A stretch of 64,000 nt of DNA from DDH964 sp963763205 (lineage in GTDB: Bacteria > Desulfobacterota > Desulfuromonadia > Desulfuromonadales > DDH964), in NCBI GenBank assembly GCA_963763205.1, contig CAVXNQ010000022.1, positions 1 through 64,000 on the forward strand, in the 5' to 3' direction. Within the stretch, counting starts at the first letter, position 1. Every line of letters starts with the position of its first letter. Shown one piece after another: positions 26,704 through 35,394 of the stretch. The notes beneath the pieces are model-generated. The model saw only the letters and a list, made by a program, of their open reading frames with translations, did not search any database and was not told the origin of the DNA. The translations under genes and the position numbers were made by a program.

Positions 26704-28341
26704 CTAGAGCGTCAGCGCCGCCTCCCCCTGGAAGAGTTGCCCGCGGACCTTCGCCACCTCGGCGCTCTCCAGGTAGTCGTCGAAACTCATGCTGCGGTCG
26801 ATGTAGCCGCCGGGGGCGAACTCGACGATGCGGTTGGCGACGGTGGCGAGGAACTTGTGGTCGTGGCTGGCGAAGAGGATCACCTCCGGGAAGGCGATCA
26901 GGCCGTTGTTGAGAGCGGTGATCGACTCCAGGTCGAGGTGGTTGGTCGGCTCGTCGAAGATCAGGACGTTGGCGCCGGTGAGCATCATCTTCGCCAGCAT
27001 GCAGCGCACCTTCTCGCCGCCGGAGAGGACGTTGGACTTCTTGGTCGCCTCGTCGCCGGAGAAGAGCATGCGGCCGAGAAAGCCGCGGGCGAAGCTCTCG
27101 CCCTCGGTGGAGGGGGCGAACTGGCGCAGCCAGTCGATCAGGGTCAGATCGTTCTGGAAGAAGCGGCCGTTCTCCTTGGGGAAGAAGGCGGAGGTGATGG
27201 TGACGCCGAAGCGGAAGCTGCCGCTGTCGGGCGCAAGCTCGCCGGCGAGGATCTGGAAGAGGGTGGTCTTGGTCAGGGCGCCGCCGCCGACAAAGGCGAT
27301 CTTGTCCCCCTTGTTGACGGTCAGGCTGAAGTTGTCGAGCACCTTGACGCCGTCGATAGTCTTGCAGAGGTCCTTGATCTCAAGGATGATGTCGCCGCAG
27401 GGGCGCTCCGGCTTGAAGACCACGAAGGGGTACTTGCGCGAGGAGACCGGCATCTCCTCCAGCGTCAGCTTCTCCAGCAGCTTTTTGCGCGAGGTCGCCT
27501 GCTTGGCCTTGGAAGCGTTGGAGGAGAAACGCTGGATGAACTCCTTGAGCTCGTTGGCCTTGTCGGTGGTCTTGCGGTTCTCCTCCTGCTTCTGCTTCAG
27601 GGTGAGCTGGCTCGCTTCGTACCAGAAGTCGTAGTTGCCGACGTAGACGGTGATCTTGCCGAAGTCGATGTCGGCGACGTGGGTGCAGACCTGGTTGAGA
27701 AAGTGGCGGTCATGGGAGACGACGATGACCGTGTTCTGGAAACGGGAGAGGAAATCCTCCAGCCAGGCGATCGATTTCAGGTCGAGGTGGTTGGTCGGCT
27801 CGTCGAGGAGGAGGATGTCGGGGCTGCCAAAGAGGGCCTGGGCGAGCAGGACGCGGACCTTCTCGCCCCCTTCGAGCTCCTTCATCTTCTTGTGGCGCAG
27901 CTCTTCGGGGATGCCGAGGCCGTTTAGGAGCACCGCGGCCTCCGACTCGGCCTCGTAGCCGTTCATTTCGGCGAACTCGGCCTCCAGCTCCCCGGAGCGG
28001 ACGCCGTCCGCCTCGGAGAACTCCCCTTTCGAGTAGATCGCCTCGCGCTCGGCCATCACCCGGTAGAGCTCTTTATGCCCCATCATCACCGTGTTGAAAA
28101 CCGTCTCCTCATCGAAGGCGAAGTGGTCCTGGCGCAGCATGGCGATGCGTTCGCCGGGGCCGGTGGAGATTTCTCCCTTGTCCCCCTCCAATTCGCCGGC
28201 GAGGATTTTGAGAAAAGTCGACTTGCCGGCGCCGTTGGCGCCGATCAGGCCGTAACAGTTGCCGGGGATGAACTTGATGTTGACGTCTTTGAAAATGACC
28301 CGCTTGCCGTAGGCAAGGGCCACGTTGTGGGCGCTGATCAT
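26704..28341 (-). CDS. ABC-F ATPase, YbiT-type
   Basis: A 545-residue soluble protein with two ABC domains and no membrane part, acting on ribosomes. Domain 1 has Walker A GANGAGKST, signature LEGGEKVRVLLAQ and DEPTNHLDL; the linker about residues 240-300 is the charged P-site tRNA-interaction motif; domain 2 has signature LSGGEKVRCMLAK and DEPTNHLDLES. The second Walker A reads GGGALTKTT, with Thr in place of the usual Gly before the lysine, which is unusual but found in the YbiT branch in milder form. The start is ATG at 28341; a GTG at 28401 in the same frame would run through the leader hairpin at 28375-28398. Confidence 0.9.
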   Translation of the reverse strand: MISAHNVALAYGKRVIFKDVNIKFIPGNCYGLIGANGAGKSTFLKILAGELEGDKGEISTGPGERIAMLRQDHFAFDEETVFNTVMMGHKELYRVMAEREAIYSKGEFSEADGVRSGELEAEFAEMNGYEAESEAAVLLNGLGIPEELRHKKMKELEGGEKVRVLLAQALFGSPDILLLDEPTNHLDLKSIAWLEDFLSRFQNTVIVVSHDRHFLNQVCTHVADIDFGKITVYVGNYDFWYEASQLTLKQKQEENRKTTDKANELKEFIQRFSSNASKAKQATSRKKLLEKLTLEEMPVSSRKYPFVVFKPERPCGDIILEIKDLCKTIDGVKVLDNFSLTVNKGDKIAFVGGGALTKTTLFQILAGELAPDSGSFRFGVTITSAFFPKENGRFFQNDLTLIDWLRQFAPSTEGESFARGFLGRMLFSGDEATKKSNVLSGGEKVRCMLAKMMLTGANVLIFDEPTNHLDLESITALNNGLIAFPEVILFASHDHKFLATVANRIVEFAPGGYIDRSMSFDDYLESAEVAKVRGQLFQGEAALTL

Positions 28342-28365
28342 GGCTCTTCTTCTTTCCTGTCGGGA

Positions 28366-28398
28366 CAAAATAAAAACCACAGGGCGATCCCTGTGGTT
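28366..28398 (-). promoter_or_regulatory. attenuator-like terminator in the ABC-F leader
   Basis: On the minus strand AACCACAGGG, loop ATCG, CCCTGTGGTT forms a perfect 10-bp hairpin followed directly by TTTATTTTG. It lies between the presumed promoter and the start of the ABC-F gene (25 bases before it), the position of an intrinsic terminator used for attenuation. Leader attenuation controls several antibiotic-responsive ABC-F genes. Confidence 0.6.
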
Positions 28399-28506
28399 CA
28401 CGCAGAGGGCTTTTATACCATCGGACGCCGGTTCGTGGCAATCGGTTTCTGATTATAAATCGCCGCTCTTGCCGTTTCCGGGGCGGATCGGACCAGTCAA
28501 TATCAT

Positions 28507-28630
28507 AAAAGCGTCTCGCGCGGATCCACTTCGGATAAAATCTGATTGAATTCGGATTTGAATTCAAAGCCTAAGGCTTGATCCGATTATCATCCGAAGT
28601 GATCAGACTTGATCCGCGAGAAACGCTTTT
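28507..28630. repeat. 124-bp imperfect palindromic repeat
   Basis: AAAAGCGTCTCGCGCGGATCC...ACTTCGGATAAAATC on the left is matched by an inverted AAAAGCGTTTCTCGCGGATC...ACTTCGGATGATAATC on the right. The whole may fold into one long hairpin. It is related to 21328-21375. It fills the gap between divergently transcribed genes for ABC-F and a methyltransferase. Confidence 0.65.
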
Positions 28631-28746
28631 GACCTGATTCTTCGGCGCCGATGGTTCAGCCCGAGTTTTGGCTGTTCCCGCCGCCGGTTTGCGAGTACCC
28701 TGGCGAAAGCACCGCCCTTTGCCCCCCGCACCCGTTCCGGCACCCC

Positions 28747-29415
28747 ATGGACCTCTCTTCCCGCAACCGCCTTAACGAGCGCCACCTCCCCCTTTTCGCC
28801 GGGGCGACCCTCTTCGACCGGATCGCCCGCGCCGTCTGCCGGGCCGGCTGCCTGCCGCGCAAGGAACTCTTTGAAGCCTGGGAGACGGCGCGGCGGGTGC
28901 GGCGCCGGTTTCGCGGCGGCCGGGTGGTCGATCTGGCCTGCGGCCATGGCCTCCTCGCCCAGATTCTGCTCCTCCTCGACGACACCTCGCCGCAGGCCCT
29001 GGCCGTCGATCGGCGCCTGCCCCCCAGTGCCGCGGTGTTGGCAACGGCCCTCCAGGCCGACTGGCCACGCCTGGCGGGACGGATCGACTTCCTGGCGGCG
29101 GGACTCGAGCAGGTTCCCCTTAACGCGGGCGACCTGGTGGTCTCGGTCCATGCCTGCGGTGGGCTGACCGACCTGGTGCTGGAGCGGGCGGTTGGCGCCG
29201 GCGCCAGGGTCGCAGTCCTTCCCTGCTGCCACGATCTGGCGGATGCGGATTGCGGCGGACTGCAGGGGTGGATGGATGGGCCACTGGCCGTCGACGCCAC
29301 CCGCGCCGCCCGGCTGCGCGCCGCCGGCTACCGGGTCCACACCCAGACCATCCCCGCCGGGATCACGCCGAAGAACCGGCTGCTCCTAGGGGAGCCGGGA
29401 TTGGGCGCGAAATGA
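28747..29415 (+). CDS. SAM-dependent methyltransferase (Methyltransf_32-like)
   Basis: A 222-residue protein. GGRVVDLACGHGLLAQILL is the SAM-binding loop (about residues 57-75), followed by ALAVDRR, and the conserved HACGGLTD and VLPCCHD segments are typical of the GSTCD-like Methyltransf_32 group. ATG at 28747 is preferred to upstream starts at 28651, which have a low-quality N-terminus. Substrate unknown; a nucleic acid or protein target is possible. It precedes an RluA-type pseudouridine synthase by about 90 bases. Confidence 0.75.
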   Translation: MDLSSRNRLNERHLPLFAGATLFDRIARAVCRAGCLPRKELFEAWETARRVRRRFRGGRVVDLACGHGLLAQILLLLDDTSPQALAVDRRLPPSAAVLATALQADWPRLAGRIDFLAAGLEQVPLNAGDLVVSVHACGGLTDLVLERAVGAGARVAVLPCCHDLADADCGGLQGWMDGPLAVDATRAARLRAAGYRVHTQTIPAGITPKNRLLLGEPGLGAK

Positions 29416-29508
29416 TTTGTCACCAAGGGCGGTCTCACTCGACGCTGCGACGACGAAAATAAAACCCCCAACCATTGACAACCGCTGGGATGGAAAGGCG
29501 CCAATCGA

Positions 29509-30213
29509 ATGGCACAGCAACGGGAAGGGAAACGGCCGCCGAAACAGCGCCAGCCGGGCGGAATGGTCATCCTCCATGAGGACAAGGAAATCCTGGTGGT
29601 GGTGAAGCCGGCGGGGCTGCTGACCATCGGCAGCGAGCGGGACAAGACCCGAACCGCCCACTTCCTGCTCAACGACTATGTCCGCAAGGGGGATCCGAAA
29701 TCGCGCAACCGCGTCTACGTCGTCCATCGCCTCGACCAGGACACCTCCGGTCTCCTGCTCTTCGCCAAGAGCGAGGCGGCCAAAATTTTTCTTCAGGAGC
29801 ACTGGGAGCAGACCGAGAAGCACTACCTGGCCATCGTCCACGGCCGGCTGCCCGCCCGGGAGGGGACGATTTCCACCTGCCTGACCGAGAATGCCGCCCA
29901 GCGGGTCTACTCGACCGCGGCTGCCGGCCAGGGCAAACTCGCCCGGACCGCCTATCGGGTGGTGCAGGAGGTCGGGGATTTGAGCCTGCTGGACATTCAC
30001 CTTCTCACCGGCCGCAAGCACCAGATCCGCGTCCATTTCGCCGAACTCGGGCATCCCGTGGTCGGCGACCGCAAATACGGCAGGGATGACGGCGCCAGGC
30101 GCCTCGCCCTGCATGCCTGTTCGATCTCCTTCACCCATCCCTTTAACGGCCGGCCGATGCGCTTCGACACCGGAATGCCGGAGGACCTGGTGCGTTTGCT
30201 GGGCAAGCCGTAG
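29509..30213 (+). CDS. RluA-family pseudouridine synthase
   Basis: A 234-residue enzyme that converts uridine to pseudouridine in structured RNA. It has ILVVVKPAGLLT, the catalytic HRLDQDTSGLLLF with the essential Asp (about residue 77), YLAIVHG and the late TGRKHQIRVHFAELGHPVVGD block. No S4 domain precedes it, so it belongs to the short RluA/RluC-like group; the target RNA site cannot be told. Confidence 0.9.
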   Translation: MAQQREGKRPPKQRQPGGMVILHEDKEILVVVKPAGLLTIGSERDKTRTAHFLLNDYVRKGDPKSRNRVYVVHRLDQDTSGLLLFAKSEAAKIFLQEHWEQTEKHYLAIVHGRLPAREGTISTCLTENAAQRVYSTAAAGQGKLARTAYRVVQEVGDLSLLDIHLLTGRKHQIRVHFAELGHPVVGDRKYGRDDGARRLALHACSISFTHPFNGRPMRFDTGMPEDLVRLLGKP

Positions 30214-30397
30214 CCTGCCCCCAAGCCGGGGAAGAATCAGCAGGACCCGGGGCTTGCATCGGTCGCCGCCGGAGGTATCCTGGCCCTAGGGACTGCGAAT
30301 TTCCGGCCCTCAGTTCCGGGCGCGGCGAACCGGCCGGCGATAACCGCGTTTCTCGCCCTTCGTCATCTTGGTTGCCAACTGCGGAAAGGAGACTCTC

Positions 30398-30865
30398 ATG
30401 GCCCTCGCGATTCACTCGCCAGCCTTTGCCGATCACGCCGTCATCCCGCAGAAGTACACCTGCCAGGGAGAGGATATTTCCCCGCCCCTGGCCTGGTCGG
30501 GGAGTCCGGCGGGAACCAAAAGCCTGGTCCTGATCGTCGACGATCCGGACGCCCCCGACCCCCGGGCGCCGAAGTTGACCTGGGTGCACTGGCTCCTCTT
30601 CAACCTCCCGGCCGCCTGCGCCGGGCTTCCCGAAGGGGTTGGCCAGCTGCCGCCGGGAACCGGCGAGGGGCTGAACAACTGGAACCGGACCGGCTATGGC
30701 GGCCCCTGCCCGCCGATCGGCAGCCACCGCTATTTTTTCAAGCTCTATGCCCTCGATGTGACCCTTTCCGGCCTGGTGAAACCTGACAAGGACCGCCTCG
30801 AGGCGGCCATGGCCGGCCACATCCTGGCCCAGGCGCAGCTGGTCGGCACCTACCGGAAGCACTGA
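30398..30865 (+). CDS. YbhB/YbcL family PEBP-like protein
   Basis: A 155-residue protein of the bacterial Raf-kinase-inhibitor-like (phosphatidylethanolamine-binding) family. The signature segments are QGEDISPPLAW, LIVDDPDAPDP, WVHWLLFNLP and YGGPCPPIGSHRYFFKLYAL. The start is the ATG at 30398 with AAAGGAG upstream. Cytoplasmic; biochemical role unclear in bacteria. Confidence 0.95.
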   Translation: MALAIHSPAFADHAVIPQKYTCQGEDISPPLAWSGSPAGTKSLVLIVDDPDAPDPRAPKLTWVHWLLFNLPAACAGLPEGVGQLPPGTGEGLNNWNRTGYGGPCPPIGSHRYFFKLYALDVTLSGLVKPDKDRLEAAMAGHILAQAQLVGTYRKH

Positions 30866-30940
30866 AGCCTGCGGCCTTCCCGGGTTATAATGGGACCCGG
30901 GGCAGGGAAGACGCCCCGGTGGGGGGAAAGGAGGCTGACC

Positions 30941-31165
30941 ATGCGTGTGCAAGAGTTCCAGCAAGTCTGTGACGCGGTAGCGTCGGGGGAAGCAAAACGA
31001 GTGCAGAACCTCGATCTGCTCTATGTGGGGGAGGTTGTGGCCTGTGACCGGGACCGCAACCGAGTCGAGGTCGAAGCTTTTGGCCATCGCTTCGAGTGGT
31101 CTGCGGAGCGCTGCCGGGCGGTCGACCCGCGCGTCTCCGCGCTGGGCCCGCCGACCGATCTTTGA
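30941..31165 (+). CDS. small conserved protein of unknown function
   Basis: A 74-residue protein with no motif that I recognise. Its centre, LYVGEVVACDRDRNRVEVEAFGHRFEW, looks like a small beta-barrel of alternating strands. AAAGGAGG lies nine bases before the ATG. It stands 75 bases after the PEBP gene and converges on the EamA transporter gene. Confidence 0.55.
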   Translation: MRVQEFQQVCDAVASGEAKRVQNLDLLYVGEVVACDRDRNRVEVEAFGHRFEWSAERCRAVDPRVSALGPPTDL

Positions 31166-31174
31166 GGATCGTCT

Positions 31175-32053
31175 TTAGCGGCGGGTGGCGAGCAGGATGC
31201 CGGCGGCGATCAGAACGATGCCGGTGCCGTGGAACCAGCGGAAGGATTCGCCGAGGAAGGCGATCGCCATCAGGCTGCCGAAGACCGGCATCAGGTGGAT
31301 GAAGAGGCCGGCGCGGTTGGCGCCGACCAGCTCCACACCGCGGTTGAAGCAGAGATAGGCGACGATGGAAGGGAAGATCGCCACGTAGCCGACGGCCAGC
31401 AGGGTGACGAGGTTGAACTCCAGGGTCCGGCCGCCGTGGATTTCGCCGAGAAAGAAGGGGACCAGCATCAGTGTCCCGGCGGCAAAGGTCACCGCCACGA
31501 AGCTCAAAGGATGAATGGCGGGGCGCAGGCGCAGCAGGACCGAATAGGCCGCGTAGCAAAGGACCGCGATCATCACCAGCAGGTCCCCGTGGTTGATGGT
31601 CAGGGTACGCAGGGCGCCGGGATCGCCGCGCAGGATGATGGTCGCGGCTCCGGCCAGGGAGAGAGTGATGCCGAAGGCCTGGCGTTTGCTGACCCGCTCC
31701 CGGAACAGCAGAAAGGACATGGCGACGATCAGGACCGGCATCGTCGACTGCATCAGCAGGGCGTTGAGGGCGAAGGTGGTCTGCAGCCCGGTGTAGACCA
31801 GGGTGTTGAAGGCGGCGACCCCGACTGCGGCGAGCAATAGCAGGATCGGCCAGCCGCGGCGGATGGCCAGCCAGTCCCGGCGCAGGTGGGGCCAGGCCGG
31901 GTAGAGGATCAGCAGCGAGGCCCCGGCCCAGCGGCAGAAGGCCAGCGCCACTGGCGGCACGCTGCCGTGCACGGCGCGGCCGACGATGAAATTGGCGGAC
32001 CAGAGCAGGGACGCCAGGGTCAGCAGCAGGTAGGGATGTCGGGTCAGTTTCAT
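31175..32053 (-). CDS. EamA/DMT family transporter
   Basis: A 292-residue inner-membrane protein with ten hydrophobic segments in two EamA repeats. Repeat one begins YLLLTLASLLWSANFIVGRA and the second GDLLVMIAVLCYAAYSVLLR, both typical of the drug/metabolite transporter superfamily; SFRWFHGTGIVLIAAGILLA closes it. Such carriers export amino acids or other small metabolites. Single gene, convergent with its left neighbour. Confidence 0.9.
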   Translation of the reverse strand: MKLTRHPYLLLTLASLLWSANFIVGRAVHGSVPPVALAFCRWAGASLLILYPAWPHLRRDWLAIRRGWPILLLLAAVGVAAFNTLVYTGLQTTFALNALLMQSTMPVLIVAMSFLLFRERVSKRQAFGITLSLAGAATIILRGDPGALRTLTINHGDLLVMIAVLCYAAYSVLLRLRPAIHPLSFVAVTFAAGTLMLVPFFLGEIHGGRTLEFNLVTLLAVGYVAIFPSIVAYLCFNRGVELVGANRAGLFIHLMPVFGSLMAIAFLGESFRWFHGTGIVLIAAGILLATRR

Positions 32054-32159
32054 CGGCGGGCTCGGGGCGCGGAGTGGCCGCCAATGTAGCCGATGGCGCC
32101 GGAAAGCACAACCCTTTCCCCGGCATGGCGAAGCCCGGAAGCGGCCGGCCGGTTAGGGG

Positions 32160-32849
32160 TTGACCGGGGTTCCGGCCGCTGCTACCGTGCAGGCTGGCGA
32201 CCGGGCGCCGTTCGCGCCGCTGGTTGCCCCATCAAGTTCCCCGGAGTTCCTCGTGCACGATTCCTATGCCCCCTTCCTGATCGGCCGCAGTTTCCGCATC
32301 TGCCCGCCGGAGGCAAAACCACCCGCGGATGGGCGCATCAAGCTGGTGATGGACCGCGGCGCCTTCGGTTCGGGCGAGCACGAAACGACCGTCAGCTGCC
32401 TGGAGGCCCTGGAGAGTTTCCCCTTTGCCGGCGGCGAAAAGGTTCTCGACCTGGGCAGCGGCACCGGTATTCTCGCCATTGGTGCCCTGTTGCGCGGCGC
32501 CGGCCGGGCCTGGTGCGTCGACATCGAGGCGGTGGCGGTCGCCAGCTGCCGCCGCAACTGCGCCCACAACGGTGTGGCGGATCGGGTGCGGCACCACTGC
32601 GGGACGCTGGCGACGCTGGACGAAGAGGCCTTCGACCTGATTCTGGCCAACATCTATGGCGACATTCTGCTCGACGTCGGCGCGGCTCTCGTCGCCCGGG
32701 CGAAGCCGGGGGCACGGCTGCTCCTGTCGGGCATCCTCTGGGAATACAATTTCGACGTCCGCCAGTGTTACCGCCGGCTCGGCTGCCGGGTGGCCAGCAA
32801 TCGCATGCTGGAGGAGTTCAGTACCGTACTGCTGGAAAAGGCCGGCTGA
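32160..32849 (+). CDS. PrmA-like methyltransferase
   Basis: A SAM-dependent methyltransferase of up to 229 residues. DRGAFGSGEHETTVSCLEAL, VLDLGSGTGILAIGAL and LILANIYGDILLDV match the catalytic half of ribosomal protein L11 methyltransferase, but the N-terminal substrate domain is short, so it is a PrmA relative. The start is uncertain: the longest frame opens with TTG at 32160, and GTG codons at 32187 and 32253 are alternatives without clear ribosome sites. The next gene begins 49 bases after the stop. Confidence 0.75.
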   Translation: MTGVPAAATVQAGDRAPFAPLVAPSSSPEFLVHDSYAPFLIGRSFRICPPEAKPPADGRIKLVMDRGAFGSGEHETTVSCLEALESFPFAGGEKVLDLGSGTGILAIGALLRGAGRAWCVDIEAVAVASCRRNCAHNGVADRVRHHCGTLATLDEEAFDLILANIYGDILLDVGAALVARAKPGARLLLSGILWEYNFDVRQCYRRLGCRVASNRMLEEFSTVLLEKAG

Positions 32850-32898
32850 AAGGGGCCTGCCCCGTGTCAATCGGGGCGGTCTTCCGAGGTGATCCGTC

Positions 32899-33093
32899 AT
32901 GATGTTCCTGCTGTTGCTGATTCCCCTGGCCCTGCTCGGGGCCGTTCTGGCCTGGCTGAGCTGGCGCGCCCGCCAGCGCCGGGCGGCGCTGGTCATGGCC
33001 GCCGTTGGCCTGGTCTGCGCCGTTCTCTCGGTCGGCCTGATTCTCGCCGGACTCCTGCTCTATCAGGCGCTGCCGGTGCAGATCACCGGCTGA
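32899..33093 (+). CDS. small two-helix membrane protein
   Basis: A 64-residue protein made of two hydrophobic segments (about residues 2-20 and 29-55) joined by the basic loop WRARQRR. A GAGGTG lies shortly upstream of the ATG. Probably the last gene behind the PrmA-like gene; function unknown. Confidence 0.6.
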   Translation: MMFLLLLIPLALLGAVLAWLSWRARQRRAALVMAAVGLVCAVLSVGLILAGLLLYQALPVQITG

Positions 33094-33222
33094 GCCGGTC
33101 CCTTCCCCCCGGCCCCGATGTTCATCCTGCCTGCGTTCTCTGTTAAACTTGAAATTGAATCCGGGAAAAGCGTCAGCATGGACTGCCGTTCTCCGCTTGA
33201 TCGAGCTAATTGGGGGTGAAGC

Positions 33223-33762
33223 ATGGCAGGAAAATCCGAGACGGCGACCCTGGCTGCCGGCTGCTTCTGGTGCGTGGAGGCGGTTTTCGGCCGGCTGCGA
33301 GGGGTGCAGGAAGTCGTTTCCGGCTATACCGGCGGGACGGTGGCGAACCCCACCTACGAGGAGGTCTGCAGCGGCGCGACCGGCCATGCCGAGGCGGTGC
33401 AGATCCGCTTCGACCCGAAGGTGATCTCCTTCGCCGAGCTGCTCGGGGTCTTCTGGCGCAGCCACGACCCGACCACCCGCAACCGCCAGGGCGCCGACGT
33501 CGGCAGCCAGTACCGATCCGCCATCTTCTATCACGACGAGCACCAGCGGCAAATCGCCGAAGCGTCCCGGAACGAGGCGCAGGCGGCCGGGCTGTGGCCC
33601 GAACCGATCGTCACCGAGATCGTTCCCTTTTCCACCTTCTATCCCGCCGAGGGGTATCATCAGGACTACTACCGGCAGAACGCCTTACAGCCCTACTGCC
33701 GAATGGTCATCGCTCCCAAGCTCAAAAAACTGCGGCAGAGTTTCGCCGACAAGCTGAAATGA
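33223..33762 (+). CDS. msrA: peptide methionine sulfoxide reductase A
   Basis: A 179-residue enzyme reducing the S-form of methionine sulfoxide in proteins. The active site AAGCFWCVE has the catalytic Cys14 and Cys17, and YTGGTVANPTYEEVCSGATGHAEAV is the usual substrate loop; GSQYRSAIFYH and YPAEGYHQDYY are further MsrA signatures. Length is normal for the family. Single gene, cytoplasmic, oxidative-damage repair. Confidence 0.97.
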   Translation: MAGKSETATLAAGCFWCVEAVFGRLRGVQEVVSGYTGGTVANPTYEEVCSGATGHAEAVQIRFDPKVISFAELLGVFWRSHDPTTRNRQGADVGSQYRSAIFYHDEHQRQIAEASRNEAQAAGLWPEPIVTEIVPFSTFYPAEGYHQDYYRQNALQPYCRMVIAPKLKKLRQSFADKLK

Positions 33763-33909
33763 CCCGCCGCCGGATTGCCCCTGCCGGGCGGTTGCCCTTG
33801 ACTTTGTCTGCGTGATGAAGAAATATGTACCGTATACATGATCGTCTTTAATGTGCGCTTTGCCGGAGGGGCCCGCCAGGCGATCCCCCCATAACCTTTC
33901 TGGAACGTC

Positions 33910-35394
33910 ATGCCGACTCGACCGATTCAAATCCTGCTGGTGGAGGATTCTCCGAGCCATGCCGAAATGATCCGCGAAGCGCTGCAGGAGGCCGGATCCC
34001 ACTACCGTTTCACGCTGGTCAACAGCCTGCAGGCCGCCCGCAATCGGCTGGCCGAATCCCCCCCGGACATTGCGATCGTCGACCTCTTCCTGCCGGACGG
34101 CCAGGGGACCGAACTGCTGCCGGACAACCAGGCGGAGGTGGCTCTGCCCATCATCATCATGACCGGCCAGGGGGACGAGCAACTGGCGGTCACGGCGATG
34201 AAGTGCGGCGCCCTCGATTACGTGGTCAAATCGGCCGCGGCCCTCGGGTCGCTCCCGCACATCGTCGAACGGGCCCTGCGGGAATGGGGGCATATCGTCG
34301 AGCGGCGCCGGGCCGAGCGGGCCATGCTCAAGAGCGAGGCGAAATTCCGCTCGATTTTCGAATCGGCCGCCAGCGGCATCGCCTTTCTGACCCCCACGGG
34401 CCAGGTACTTCAGGCCAACCCCGTCTTCTGCGAGGTCTCCGGCTATTCCCCCGAGGAAATCGCCCGTCTGAACGTCCTCGATGTGACCCACCCCGATTTT
34501 CGTGAGAAGACCCGCCAGGTCTACGCGGAGCTCGCTTCCGGCCGCAGCCCGGTGGTGCGTTACGAAAAGGTCTATCTGAAGAAGGACGGCGGCAAGGTCT
34601 GGGGCGACGTGACCTTGTCCAGGGTCGAGGATGTCGCAGGGGAGGGCTCCTATGTGGTCGCCATCGTCAACGACTTCACCGAGCGCAAACGGGCGGAAGA
34701 CAGCCTGCGCGAGACCAACCAGGAGCTGGCCGCCTTCGTCTCCACCGTCGCCCACGACCTGCGCACGCCGTTGACCCCGATCATCGGCTATGCCGAGTTC
34801 ATCGCCGAGAACTATCGCAACCTGCTCGACCAGCAGGCCCAATTCTGCCTGGAGCAGATTCAGGGGCAGGGGCGGCGGATGCTGAACATCATGGAGGATC
34901 TGCTGACTTTGGCCCGGGTGGGGGCCGTCGACCTTCCCGGACAACCGGTGGACACGGCGGCCGTGGTCGGCCAGGTTCTGGCCGATCTGGCGGCCTGCCT
35001 GGAGGAACGCGGCGCGACTGTGGAGGTCGGGCCCCTGCCGCCGGTCACCATGCCCGAATCGCTGCTGACCCAGGTTTTTTCCAACCTGATCGGCAACGCC
35101 CTGTGCCACGGCTGCCCCAACGGCGGGCGGATCGAAGCCGGCGGCGAGCGCGACGGCCGGCTGGTCCGCTTTTTCGTGCGCGATCACGGCCCGGGCATTC
35201 CCGAGGCGGAGCGGGAACGGGTCTTCGAAATTTTCTATCGCGGTGGCCAGGCGAAAAGCGGTACCGGCAGCGGCCTCGGCCTGGCCATCATCCGCAAGAT
35301 CGCCCACCACTTCGACGGGCGCGCCTGGGCCGAGGAAACCCCCGGCGGCGGCGCGACCCTGTGGGTGGAATTCGACCTTCCTGAACCCGCCTGA
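33910..35394 (+). CDS. REC-PAS-histidine kinase
   Basis: A 494-residue soluble signalling protein. Residues 5-125 are a receiver domain (LLVEDSPSHAEM acidic pocket, VDLFLPDG phospho-acceptor Asp, lysine in YVVKSAAAL). A PAS domain follows (about 145-265), then a HisKA region with VAHDLRTPLTP (His282) and an HATPase with NLIGNALCHG, DHGPGIPEAE and GTGSGLGLAI. No membrane helix. Phosphorelay from an upstream kinase to the receiver, or sensing by the PAS, could set kinase output. Target unknown. Confidence 0.9.
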   Translation: MPTRPIQILLVEDSPSHAEMIREALQEAGSHYRFTLVNSLQAARNRLAESPPDIAIVDLFLPDGQGTELLPDNQAEVALPIIIMTGQGDEQLAVTAMKCGALDYVVKSAAALGSLPHIVERALREWGHIVERRRAERAMLKSEAKFRSIFESAASGIAFLTPTGQVLQANPVFCEVSGYSPEEIARLNVLDVTHPDFREKTRQVYAELASGRSPVVRYEKVYLKKDGGKVWGDVTLSRVEDVAGEGSYVVAIVNDFTERKRAEDSLRETNQELAAFVSTVAHDLRTPLTPIIGYAEFIAENYRNLLDQQAQFCLEQIQGQGRRMLNIMEDLLTLARVGAVDLPGQPVDTAAVVGQVLADLAACLEERGATVEVGPLPPVTMPESLLTQVFSNLIGNALCHGCPNGGRIEAGGERDGRLVRFFVRDHGPGIPEAERERVFEIFYRGGQAKSGTGSGLGLAIIRKIAHHFDGRAWAEETPGGGATLWVEFDLPEPA

